DNA of 45,420 bases from an uncultured Planctomycetaceae bacterium (lineage in GTDB: Bacteria; Planctomycetota; Planctomycetia; Planctomycetales; Planctomycetaceae), in NCBI GenBank assembly GCA_903861195.1, contig CAIOTJ010000018.1:1-45420 (forward strand), in the 5' to 3' direction. The position numbers were made by a program, and so were the translations under genes. The notes beneath the pieces were generated by a model, which was not told the origin of the DNA, did no database searches, and worked only from the letters and a program-made list of their open reading frames with translations. Shown piece after piece: positions 8,632-17,321 of the stretch (the stretch's first letter is position 1; the number at the start of each line of letters is the position of its first letter).

Positions 8632-9606
8632 TCACTGGGGTTTGTGACCCAAGCTGCGTTGGAAAAACTGGGTGACCACCCCCGGCAGCCAGTCGACCCG
8701 CTGGATTGAATGGGGGCAGTGGCCCACCTTTGCCAGACGCAGATAGGTCACGTCTGGGGCTCCTGTCTCTGCCAGCTTCCGGACGAAGTCGTCGGCACTC
8801 GCCACAGGCACCTGCTCATCAGCGGTGCCGTAGATCAACAAGACCGGCGGAGTGTCGCGGGTGATGTGCGCGCGGGGGGACGCGGCGAGATAGGCTGCGC
8901 GACGGTCGTCGGTCGGTGGACCTCCCATCAACAGTTCGACCACACCCCTCAAGGTGCCGTGCCGGTGCTGCTCGGACAGTTCCACCGGCCCACTGTCACT
9001 GACCGCTGCCTGGATGCGCCGCCAGCCCGGTTGTTTCTCGTTCTCCGCATCCGCTCCCACCAATGGCCCGTCCCATTGGACCAGCAACAGGGCCAGATGT
9101 CCCCCCGCCGAGTTCCCCCAGGCACCAATCCGATCGGGATCGATGTCGTACTCGCGGGCATGCTGCCGCAACCAGTCGACCGCCGCCCGGCAGTCTTCGA
9201 GCGCCGCTGGCCAGGGGGCTTCCTTCGACAGACGGTAGTCGATGGTCACCGCGACAAATCCCGCTCTGGCGAACGCCTCAATATGTCCCGGCTGGGAAGT
9301 GTCGGGAGATGAAAAACTCGACCGCGATCCCTCGACCCAGCCCCCGCCATGAATGACCACCACCGTCGGCCGCCCCGCCGCCGCTTGTGTCGCCGGCTTC
9401 GCGAGGTCCAACTGCCAAGCCCGATTCTCTCCCGGGCGATATCGCAGGTTGCGGTGGACCACAATCTCCTTGGGCGGGGTGGCGGGAGTCAGACCCGCCA
9501 AGACGCCCCACCATACCGCGAGCCAGAAAGAGAGAATCCAGGCGCCGCTCTGGCACCACCTTCCTGGCGAACCCCGGTGCTCCCCCGGATCAGAAGTCAG
9601 ATCCAT
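8632..9606 (-). CDS. secreted alpha/beta-hydrolase (esterase/lipase, BD-FAE-like)
   Basis: The product is 324 residues from ATG 9606. The N-terminus holds a signal or anchor segment (AWILSFWLAVWWGVLAGL, about 22-39). The alpha/beta-hydrolase core carries the oxyanion-hole motif HGGGW (86-90), nucleophile Ser166 in GNSAGG, probable acid Asp263 in GTADEQVP, and His296 in KVGHCPHS. This is the layout of the hormone-sensitive-lipase/BD-FAE group, which hydrolyses acyl or acetyl esters, for example on plant polysaccharides. ATG 9606 is preferred to a GTG-type start up to 9765, whose extra residues look like noise. It lies 168 nt downstream of folC on the same strand. The physiological substrate cannot be told from sequence. 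Confidence 0.9.
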   Translation of the reverse strand: MDLTSDPGEHRGSPGRWCQSGAWILSFWLAVWWGVLAGLTPATPPKEIVVHRNLRYRPGENRAWQLDLAKPATQAAAGRPTVVVIHGGGWVEGSRSSFSSPDTSQPGHIEAFARAGFVAVTIDYRLSKEAPWPAALEDCRAAVDWLRQHAREYDIDPDRIGAWGNSAGGHLALLLVQWDGPLVGADAENEKQPGWRRIQAAVSDSGPVELSEQHRHGTLRGVVELLMGGPPTDDRRAAYLAASPRAHITRDTPPVLLIYGTADEQVPVASADDFVRKLAETGAPDVTYLRLAKVGHCPHSIQRVDWLPGVVTQFFQRSLGHKPQ

Positions 9607-9774
9607 TCGCCAAGCGGAAGTCGCTGCCGCGGGGACCACCGCGACGCAGGAATGAAAGGGCGGGGCGGTATTGAATGGGGCGTGCAAGAGAAGGGGCGAT
9701 CGAGAGTGAACCGGGGAGATCACGAACGGAGGACCCGCAGCTTCATTCTCCGGGGGAGGAAACACAAGCTTGCA

Positions 9775-11187
9775 TCATCCCCGCCGGGTCTCTTCCGCCA
9801 GAGAGTTGGTCGCGGTCTCCCGACATTCGTCGAGAATCTGCTCGCGCAGTTCGGCGGCGAGGAAGAACGAACCGGTGACGCAGATCAGGTCCTCTGGCCC
9901 CGCCAGACGACGGGCCAGTTTCCAGGCGGCTGCCGAGTTGTTCGTCACATGCACCGCACGACTCGACATCGCGTCTGACAGCCGGGCGAGTTCGTCGGCT
10001 GGCAGGTTCCGGGGGTTGTTGTGAAAGGCGGTCAAAACAATCGTGTCGAATACGGGATACAGCTGTCGGATCATTCCCGCCACATCCTTGTCGCGGCTGG
10101 CGGCGAAAACCAGGATCTTGTGCCGGGCGCGGAATCGCTGGGTCAGCGTCTCCACCAGGGCCGCGACCGCGGCCCAATTGTGCGCTCCGTCGACAATCAC
10201 GGCCGGGTATTCTCCCAGCACCTCGATGCGGCTCGCCCACCGCACCTCGCGCAGGCCGCGTTCCAGAGCCTCATCAGGCAGCGACCACCCCTGGGCCCGC
10301 AACTCGGCCACCACCGCCAGCACCAGCGCGCCGTTCCGCGATTGGTGTTCGCCCAGCAGCGCCAGGGGGAGCCCGGTCCACCGCTGCGAGTCCAATGACA
10401 CATCGAAGTGGTCGATCCCAGAGGCCCCTCCCAGAGCAGAGGGAGCACCCGGGTGGTAGGTGCTGGTCAGTTCGCGCCCCAATTGCACCAGGCGGCAGCC
10501 CCTCTCGACGGCAATCCGTTCGATCACGCTGAGGGCCGCCGGGTCGAGCACGCCAGAGACCACCGGGACCCCTGTCTTGATGATCCCTCCCTTTTCGGCG
10601 GCGATCTGCTCAACCCGATAGCCCAATTGCTTGGTGTGATCGCGGCTGATTGAGGTGATCACGCACACGTTGGGACGGCAGATGTTGGTCGAGTCGAGCC
10701 GCCCCCCCAGTCCCACCTCCAGCACCACGAGCTGCACCCCCTGCCGGATGAAGTACAGCCACCCCAGCGCAGTCACAATTTCAAAGTAAGTCGGGCTCAT
10801 TGCTCCGGGCAGCTCATCCATCGCCTGCACGACCTCGGCTACCTGGTTCACCAGGTCGACCAGTTCGTCGGGGCTCGGCTGCCGTCCGTCGACGGTGAAC
10901 CGCTCTTCAAACTGTGTGATATGGGGTGAGGTGAAGAGCCCGGTCCGATGCCCGGCCGCACTCAACACCGAGGCCAACATGGCGGCAGTGGAGCCTTTCC
11001 CCTTGGTCCCCGCGATGTGCACGGTTGGCAGCTGGTCCTGGGGATTCCCCAACCGGTGCAGCAACTGCCGCATCCGGTCGAGCAAGAAATCGCCCAACCC
11101 ATACTGGGAAGACGACTGCCGCTCAAAGTTGACCCGCGAGTACAAGAACTCCAGGGCCTGTTCGTAGCTGTCGATGCGTCGTTGCAT
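9775..11187 (-). CDS. folC: folylpolyglutamate synthase / dihydrofolate synthase
   Basis: A 470-residue Mur-ligase-superfamily enzyme. It adds glutamate to folates and, in bifunctional bacterial versions, makes dihydrofolate from dihydropteroate. The N-terminal helix QALEFLYSRVNFERQ is followed by the P-loop GTKGKGST (60-67) and the folate-loop signature FTSPHITQFEERF (85-97). LEVGLGGRLDSTN lies in the ATPase core, and the C-terminal domain carries VIVDGAHNWAAVAALVETL. Length and motif order are those of FolC. The ATG at 11187 has no strong Shine-Dalgarno. It is divergent from the enolase-superfamily gene across 216 nt and upstream of the esterase on the same strand. No other folate genes are present. 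Confidence 0.96.
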   Translation of the reverse strand: MQRRIDSYEQALEFLYSRVNFERQSSSQYGLGDFLLDRMRQLLHRLGNPQDQLPTVHIAGTKGKGSTAAMLASVLSAAGHRTGLFTSPHITQFEERFTVDGRQPSPDELVDLVNQVAEVVQAMDELPGAMSPTYFEIVTALGWLYFIRQGVQLVVLEVGLGGRLDSTNICRPNVCVITSISRDHTKQLGYRVEQIAAEKGGIIKTGVPVVSGVLDPAALSVIERIAVERGCRLVQLGRELTSTYHPGAPSALGGASGIDHFDVSLDSQRWTGLPLALLGEHQSRNGALVLAVVAELRAQGWSLPDEALERGLREVRWASRIEVLGEYPAVIVDGAHNWAAVAALVETLTQRFRARHKILVFAASRDKDVAGMIRQLYPVFDTIVLTAFHNNPRNLPADELARLSDAMSSRAVHVTNNSAAAWKLARRLAGPEDLICVTGSFFLAAELREQILDECRETATNSLAEETRRG

Positions 11188-11403
11188 GGAACAGAGACAG
11201 AAAGAGGATCCTCATCAAAGACACACGCCTGATTGTAGTCCGTGGCGGAGGGGTTGGCAGTGGGTTTGGCATTGCTTCGCGAGGACACTTTGGAAATTGG
11301 TGCAGACTGGCCTTTCCAACGTCGATCTCCGACGATGCGCGAGACGTCCTGGGCTGTGGCCCGACCATCCCTCCATCCCAACCCCACCCCCGCAATCCGC
11401 AGC

Positions 11404-12564
11404 ATGCGCATCACCCGCCTCGAAACGTTTGTGATTGGCGATGGTCCCCAGATCGATCCCGACCAAGGGGGCGTCGAGCCCTTGGCCTGCCTGCGGATCC
11501 ACACCGATGCGGGCCTCGCAGGTCTGGCGGAGGTGTTTCGGGTTCCTCCTGGCGTTGTTCAGGCCACCGTGGGAGGGCCGCTGTCGCACTTCGGCCGATT
11601 GCTGCTTGGCGAAGAGTTGACTCATCCCGAGCGGCTGTGGCAGAAGCTGTGGGACGCCCTGATCCACACCAACCGCCGGGGATGGCAGGTGATCATCCTG
11701 GGGGCGCTGGATGTCGCACTGTGGGATCTGTACGGCCAGATGCTGGGGCAGCCCGTCTGGCAGCTTCTGGGAGGTGTCCAGCGCGGACCATTCCAGTCGT
11801 CTGCCGAGACCTCGACGACCCATGTGACCCCCTACTGCACCCTGGTGTCGGACCAATGGGGGGGCGAGGCGATGTTCACCCAGCAGATCATGCGGGCTGA
11901 GACCTTGGCGGGGCTGGGCTACCGCGCCTTCAAGATCGAGCCCATGATGTCGACCCCCGCTGATGTCGTGGAGTTAGCCCGCAGGTTTCGGCGGGCACTG
12001 GGCTCCCGCCCCACGTTGATGGTCGATGTCGGTTACCTGTTTCATGATGTGCCCACGGCCGAGCGGGTCGTGCAGCAACTGGCCGAGTTCGACGTCTACT
12101 TCTTCGAGACCCCGTTTGCCGTCGATTCGCCGGTCCCCTGGGCGCAATTGGCGGCCCGTTCGCCCATTCCCCTGGCGATGGGTGAGCATGGCGTGACCCG
12201 CTGGGAGTTTCTCGACATGCTGGAGCGGGGGGGCGTGACGGTGGTGCAGCCCTACATGACCACCTGCGGCGGGCTGACCGAAGCGAAGCGAATTGTCGAG
12301 TTGGCCCGCTCCAGAGGAGCCCAGGTCTGCCCGGGAAACTGGTCGACGCAGATCCTCGGGGCGGCATCGGTGCATCTGGCAGCCTATTCGCCGATCACTC
12401 CATTCATCGAGTTCGCTCCGGCCGAGGTGTTCGCCTCCCCCCTCCGGCTCGAACTGCAGCAGGCCGGCTTCCCGGTCCGCGACGGACAGATCGCCATCCC
12501 CACCACCCCGGGCATCGGCTACCAGCTCCCCCCGCAGATCGAGCGAGATTACGCCCAGGGCTGA
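11404..12564 (+). CDS. mandelate racemase / muconate lactonizing enzyme family protein
   Basis: The product is 386 residues from ATG 11404 (MRITRLETFVIGDG), a typical enolase-superfamily N-terminus; an earlier GTG/ATG start (11242) adds unrelated residues. The capping domain is followed by the TIM barrel: Lys177 in GYRAFKIEP, then the metal ligands Asp208 (LMVDVG), Glu235 (YFFETPF) and Glu261 (AMGEHG). The barrel-end position that is His in mandelate racemases and many sugar-acid dehydratases appears to be Gly311 in VCPGNWST. Family members abstract a proton alpha to a carboxylate, typically on sugar acids; the substrate here cannot be named. It stands alone, divergent from folC and convergent with the DUF1501 gene. 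Confidence 0.9.
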   Translation: MRITRLETFVIGDGPQIDPDQGGVEPLACLRIHTDAGLAGLAEVFRVPPGVVQATVGGPLSHFGRLLLGEELTHPERLWQKLWDALIHTNRRGWQVIILGALDVALWDLYGQMLGQPVWQLLGGVQRGPFQSSAETSTTHVTPYCTLVSDQWGGEAMFTQQIMRAETLAGLGYRAFKIEPMMSTPADVVELARRFRRALGSRPTLMVDVGYLFHDVPTAERVVQQLAEFDVYFFETPFAVDSPVPWAQLAARSPIPLAMGEHGVTRWEFLDMLERGGVTVVQPYMTTCGGLTEAKRIVELARSRGAQVCPGNWSTQILGAASVHLAAYSPITPFIEFAPAEVFASPLRLELQQAGFPVRDGQIAIPTTPGIGYQLPPQIERDYAQG

Positions 12565-12741
12565 AGAGCGAGGCAACCCCCCGCGACAACCCGTGTCAGT
12601 GATGAATGAGCGCGTTCCGCTTGGCACGATGATCCCCGGGGGCCACGATTGCTTGTCGAAACCCCAGCATCGGCATTGGCCATCTCGGCAGACCGAACCG
12701 AAGCGTGCTCCGTTGGAACGGCGGGAGTTGAGTCGCTCTTT

Positions 12742-14223
12742 CTACGGCAGGATCTCGGTCACCACCCGGGCAGGCTCGACGCCGGTGAGACGCTCGGGCA
12801 GCCCTCCGTGGTCGACGGCAAGCGTCAGGTGGTCGAGGCCCAGCAGATGCAGGATTGTCGCGTGCCAGTCGGGAATCCCCACCCGGTCTTCGACCGCGGC
12901 AAAGCCCAGGTCGTCGGTTGTGCCGTGGACCACGCCCCCTTTCACCCCCCCGCCCGCAAACCAGCAGACCCCGGCATTTTTGTTGTGGTCGCGGCCCGCT
13001 TTCTGCTCGTCTTTGTCAGCAGGAAGCTGGGCAATCGGGAGTCGGCCGAATTCTCCCCCCCAGACAACCAGCGTGTCGTCCAAGAGGCCCCGCTGTTCGA
13101 GATCGGTCAACAGGCCGGCGATCGGCAAGTCGGTCCGGTCGCAAGCCGCCTGCATGTCCTTCGCCAGGCCCGTGTGGTTGTCCCAGATCTGGGCATTGAT
13201 ATAGAGCTGGATGAACCGCACTCCCCGCTCGACCAGTCGGCGGGCGATGAGGCAGCGTCGGCCATAGCTGTCGGTGGGCTCTGTGCCGATTCCATAAAGC
13301 GCCTGCGTGGCCGCCGTCTCCTGCGACAGGTCGAGCGCCTCCCCCGCCGAGAGCTGCATGCGGGCGGCCAGCTCGTAACTGGCGATTCGGGCCGAGAGCT
13401 GCTCGTAGCCGGGTCGGTCCCGGCGGTGCAGGTCGTCGAGTGCGGCAATCAGCCGCGAACGGACCAGGGGAATGGCCTCGGGTTCAGGCTGCGCGGGACG
13501 CAGATTCAACACCGCCGCCCCCTGCGACCGAAACCGCGTTCCCTGGAAGTTGGCCGGCAGGTAGCCCGCGCTCCAGTTCTCGACCCCGTTGATCGGCAGC
13601 CCCAGCGGATCGTCCAGCACCACGTAGGCCGGGAGATTCTGGTTCTCACTTCCCAATCCCCACGTCACCCAGCTTCCCAAGGACGGATGGCCGGAAATCA
13701 TCCGGCCCGAATGCGCCAGATACAGCGCTGGCTCATGGGTGATGTTGGTGGTATGCAGCGAACGAATCAGCGCAAGCTGGTCGACATGGCGGGCCGTGTG
13801 CGGCAGAGCGCTCGAGACCCACATTCCGCAGTCGCCGTGTTGGGCGAACCGGAAGGGACTGCGCATCAGGGCCCCGGCGTCCTTCACATTTTCGACTTCC
13901 CCGGCGATCTTCGGGAAATACGCCTCGCCATGATGGGCGTCGAGCGCGGGCTTGGGATCGAACAGATCCATCTGGCTCGGGCCTCCATTCATGAACAACT
14001 GAATGATGGCCCGCGCCCGCGGAGGCCGGGGAGCCAGCCGCGGTGCCAGGGGATTGCCCACGGGGAAACTTCCCGCCGCCTGTACCGGCCGCTCGCCCCC
14101 CTGCAGGCTGCACAACGCGGCGGCTGGCAACAGCGTCGAGACCCGCAATCCAAACGCCCGCCGGGAGACGGCGCTGTCGGAGTCGTGTGGGTTCCAGGCA
14201 GTCATGGGAAACTCAGTCGACAT
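12742..14223 (-). CDS. DUF1501 family Tat-exported protein
   Basis: A 493-residue DUF1501 paralogue. A twin-arginine motif lies at 20-27 (SRRAFGLR), followed by STLLPAAALCSL, so Tat export is likely. Core motifs include MNGGPSQMDLFDPKP (78-92), GLGSENQNLPAYVVLDD, VWGGEFGRLP, AGRDHNKNAGVCWFAGGG and WHATILHLLGLDHLTLAVDHGG. ATG 14223 overlaps the upstream PSCyt1 stop by 11 nt; ATG 14205, just after that stop, is an equally possible start. The order PSCyt1/DUF1549/DUF1553 then DUF1501 matches the two other pairs in the window. The enzymatic activity of the family is unknown. Confidence 0.92.
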   Translation of the reverse strand: MSTEFPMTAWNPHDSDSAVSRRAFGLRVSTLLPAAALCSLQGGERPVQAAGSFPVGNPLAPRLAPRPPRARAIIQLFMNGGPSQMDLFDPKPALDAHHGEAYFPKIAGEVENVKDAGALMRSPFRFAQHGDCGMWVSSALPHTARHVDQLALIRSLHTTNITHEPALYLAHSGRMISGHPSLGSWVTWGLGSENQNLPAYVVLDDPLGLPINGVENWSAGYLPANFQGTRFRSQGAAVLNLRPAQPEPEAIPLVRSRLIAALDDLHRRDRPGYEQLSARIASYELAARMQLSAGEALDLSQETAATQALYGIGTEPTDSYGRRCLIARRLVERGVRFIQLYINAQIWDNHTGLAKDMQAACDRTDLPIAGLLTDLEQRGLLDDTLVVWGGEFGRLPIAQLPADKDEQKAGRDHNKNAGVCWFAGGGVKGGVVHGTTDDLGFAAVEDRVGIPDWHATILHLLGLDHLTLAVDHGGLPERLTGVEPARVVTEILP

Positions 14224-16987
14224 AGAGAAACGGGGCCGAGTTCAGGAGCGCGTGCGCGAGAATCTGCAGGGCCTGCCGCTCGGCCTGATCTGGAGTCGTG
14301 TTGGGCTGCTGTTGGAAGGCGGAGAACAACTCGGCCTGATGACGTCGCAACAACTCCAATTCCTCGGTTGTGGGCGACCGCCCCAGGAAGCTGCGGACCA
14401 GCGTCGTCAGTGCGTCATCGCGGCCCACGGTCGAGACCCGCTCGGCTGCGTGCCGGGCCAGTTCACGCACCCCCGTGTCATTCAACAGGTGCAATGCCTG
14501 TGGAGCGACGAGCGACTCACTGCGGGCCAGGCAGTTGGGGTTCATCTGCGGCAGATCGAAACTGTCGAGCAGTGTGACGGGAAATTTCCGCAACTGCTGG
14601 GCGTACAGCCCCCGTCGGGAACCAGTCGTCACCAGTCCATCGGGATGAATCCGCACGCCGTCAGCTGGACCATAAGGCCGGGGGTCCAACTCCCCCGCCG
14701 CCAAACGCAGCGTATCGTGCAGTTGCTCGGCATCAAGACGCCGCAGTGCCTGCCGCGAGACCATCCGCCGGTCGGGATCGTGTTCCCGCGCCAAGTCGCT
14801 GATGTCCGAAGACTGTCTCCAGGCGGTCGAGTTCAGAATCAGCCGATGCAGTTCCTTCAGGCTCCAGCCCCGGTCAATAAACTCGCGGCTCAGCCAGTCG
14901 AGCAGCTCGGGATGCGAGGGACGGTCTCCCATGGTGCCGAAATTTCCCAGTGTGCGCACCAACCCCTGGCCGAAGTGGTGATGCCACACCCGGTTGACCA
15001 TCACCCGTGCGGTCAATGGATGATCGGGCTGGGTGAGCCAGCGGGCGAAGGCCAGCCGACGGCCGGTGGAAAACGCTCCTGGATAGGGAGGTGTGGGATC
15101 AAAACGCTGGCCGGGAGAAGTCAGCACGGCGGGAACCCCCGGTTCAACGAACGGACCGGGGTTCTGATAGTCTCCCCGGCGGTAGATCCAGGTGGGGGAG
15201 GGATCGCCGTTGTCCCACAGGGCGAAGAGCCGGGGATCGCGCGGTTTGCCTGCGGTTAGCCGGCGGATCTGTTCGTCTCGTTCCGGGCCGGGGGGCTGTT
15301 GCTGCAGTACCGCCACTTGTTGATCGAGGGCCGCGATGCGTGTCTGCCACTCCCGGCGTTCGGCCGAGTTCACCTGGGGCAGCAACCGCTCGGCCAGGCC
15401 GGTGTTGAGCGCCCCGCCATACCCCGCTGTCTCAGGCTTAAGCCAGTTGTGTTCATCCCAAGCCCCCTTGAAGACCGCCGACAGCCGGTAGTAATCACGC
15501 TGTGGCAGCGGATCGAACTTGTGCGAGTGGCAACGGGCGCACTTGAGTGTCAGCCCCAGCACACCACCCCCCAGCACGTCGAGCGAGTCGGCAATCACCT
15601 CCAGCCGATCGGGAACGAACCCCGTCAGGTTGGCCCAGGTGGGGTCCGGCGACATCCGCAGAAACCCGGTGGCCACGAGCCGGTCTTCGATCTCGGGGGT
15701 GATCACGGCCACCTGCCTGTAATCGACCAAATCATCCCCCGCCAGTTGTTCGATCAGGAACTGGTCATATGGCTTGTCATCGTTCAGGCTGCGGATGACA
15801 TAGTCGCGGTATTTCCAGGCGAAGGGGCGGGGCAGGTGCTGTTCGCGCCGGCCTTCGCAGTCGGCATATCCGGCCACATCCAGCCAGTGTCGTCCCCAGC
15901 GTTCACCATATCGGGGCGAGGCCAACAGCCGCTCGACCCAACGTGACCAAAGTTCGTCCCAGCCCCCTTCGGGTAGCAGCCGCAACTGCATTTCCAGCAA
16001 GGCCAGATCGTCTGGAGATGGAGGTAGCCCGGTGAGGTCGAAACTTGCGCGGCGCAGCAAGGTTTCGGGCGAAGCCAGGGGGGCGAACGAGAGCCCCCGC
16101 TCTTCCAGCCGCGACAGCAGGAACAGGTCGATGGGAGTGCGCGCGAGACCCATGTTCTGGGGCTTGGGGGGGAGGGGGACCGTGTGCTGCGGAGGGCGAA
16201 AGGCCCAGAACTCGCGGTCGGACGGACGGACGAGGGGATCGTCAGGCTGTCCGGCGCGGTCGTCGAGAAGCGCGGCCTCGGGAGCCCCCTGTTCAATCCA
16301 ACGGGTGAGGGTCTCGATCTCGGCACTTTCGAGCGGCTTGACCATCGCCAGGGTCAACTGGTCTTTGGGAGGCATCTCTCCCGCATGGATGCGTTTCAGG
16401 AGCAGACTCGCCCCGGGATCGCCCAGGACCAATGCCGGTCCCCCCTGTCCCCCCTTCAGGGCGCTGGCCCGGGTGCGCAGATCAAGCCCGGCCTCGCTTC
16501 GCCGCCCGCCGTGGCACACGGTGCAGCGCAGCCAGAAGATCGGCAGCACGTCGTGCTGGGTGATCTGCGAGGGGGCTGTCGTCTCGCGAAACCGGGCTCC
16601 CCCGGCCAGCCAATCGCGCAGCAGTTGTTGCTCTTCGGCCGAGAGTGAGGTCTCGCCGCGGGGGGGCATTTCCCCTGTCGCGACCACTTCGTACAGCCGG
16701 CTTTGATCGGGTTCGCCGGGGGTGATGACCGGTCCCGTCTCACTCCCTTTCTGCAGAGCGGCGGCGGTGTGCAGCGCGAAGTTCGCCTTCTGCGTCTCGG
16801 CCCCATGGCACTTGCCGCAGCGTTGACGTAAAACCCCGGCCAGTTTGTCTTCGAAAATCGGGCCTTCGTCGCACTGCGCGGGGCGGGGTGGAGCCGCCAG
16901 AGCCAGCACCACGACCAAGCCCGCCCGGAGGCTGCGGGCAAAACGGCTCCAGACATTCAGGCTCAGCTTGAGCCGGGTGGTAGTCAT
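14213..16987 (-). CDS. PSCyt1/DUF1549/DUF1553 protein with two CxxCH motifs
   Basis: The product is 924 residues from ATG 16987 (MTTTRLKLSLNVWSRF), with a signal peptide (AGLVVVLALAAPPRPAQC). Two cytochrome-like units follow. The first has CGKCH (57-61) with MPPRGETSLSAEEQQLLRDW. The second has CTVCH (155-159) with MPPKDQLTLAMVKP and ETLTRWIEQGAPE. DUF1549 starts near residue 280 (TPIDLFLLSRLEERGL, LLRRASFDLTGLPP). DUF1553 starts near 640 (RRLAFARWLTQPDHPLTARV, NRVWHHHFGQG, RPSHPELLDWLS). The CxxCH motifs imply c-type haem binding in the periplasm or outside the cell, but haem has to be shown. Most paralogues have one such unit. It overlaps the DUF1501 gene downstream and is divergent from a thioredoxin-fold gene. 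The longer in-frame start at 17167 is less likely, as it buries the signal peptide. Confidence 0.93.
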   Translation of the reverse strand: MTTTRLKLSLNVWSRFARSLRAGLVVVLALAAPPRPAQCDEGPIFEDKLAGVLRQRCGKCHGAETQKANFALHTAAALQKGSETGPVITPGEPDQSRLYEVVATGEMPPRGETSLSAEEQQLLRDWLAGGARFRETTAPSQITQHDVLPIFWLRCTVCHGGRRSEAGLDLRTRASALKGGQGGPALVLGDPGASLLLKRIHAGEMPPKDQLTLAMVKPLESAEIETLTRWIEQGAPEAALLDDRAGQPDDPLVRPSDREFWAFRPPQHTVPLPPKPQNMGLARTPIDLFLLSRLEERGLSFAPLASPETLLRRASFDLTGLPPSPDDLALLEMQLRLLPEGGWDELWSRWVERLLASPRYGERWGRHWLDVAGYADCEGRREQHLPRPFAWKYRDYVIRSLNDDKPYDQFLIEQLAGDDLVDYRQVAVITPEIEDRLVATGFLRMSPDPTWANLTGFVPDRLEVIADSLDVLGGGVLGLTLKCARCHSHKFDPLPQRDYYRLSAVFKGAWDEHNWLKPETAGYGGALNTGLAERLLPQVNSAERREWQTRIAALDQQVAVLQQQPPGPERDEQIRRLTAGKPRDPRLFALWDNGDPSPTWIYRRGDYQNPGPFVEPGVPAVLTSPGQRFDPTPPYPGAFSTGRRLAFARWLTQPDHPLTARVMVNRVWHHHFGQGLVRTLGNFGTMGDRPSHPELLDWLSREFIDRGWSLKELHRLILNSTAWRQSSDISDLAREHDPDRRMVSRQALRRLDAEQLHDTLRLAAGELDPRPYGPADGVRIHPDGLVTTGSRRGLYAQQLRKFPVTLLDSFDLPQMNPNCLARSESLVAPQALHLLNDTGVRELARHAAERVSTVGRDDALTTLVRSFLGRSPTTEELELLRRHQAELFSAFQQQPNTTPDQAERQALQILAHALLNSAPFLYVD

Positions 16988-17321
16988 GACACGTCGCACG
17001 GAGTGGTGGTCTGGAGAAACCGGCGGAAGAACCGGCAACAACCGATCGGGCAAGGCTTTTGTCATTGTGGGCGAACAGTGGCCATGACACAACCGCGCGG
17101 CTGTCTGCGGCGACCGCGGGTGACTTCCTCGCCAGAGATCTTCGAATGCAGTCGGTGACTGGCACAAGGCCCTGCGTGCCTTGGTCAGTTCCCTACAATT
17201 CTGCGTCGGAAGTCATGGGCGGGGCGTTGACCCACCGGCTTCGTTTCTGTGGATGTCCACCGATAAATTTGTCGCTCGCTGTCGTGATTCCGATTGAATC
17301 CGCCGGCGACAACCGCGAAGA
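16988..17321. other. divergent intergenic region, 334 nt
   Basis: This stretch separates the divergent PSCyt1 gene and the thioredoxin-fold gene and must hold both promoters. I could not pick out a convincing -35/-10 pair, operator or RNA gene in it. Confidence 0.5.

Noticed and set aside
12649-14577. A 642-codon plus-strand frame opposite the second DUF1501 gene
   Set aside because: It is antisense to a well-supported gene and has no recognisable domain.
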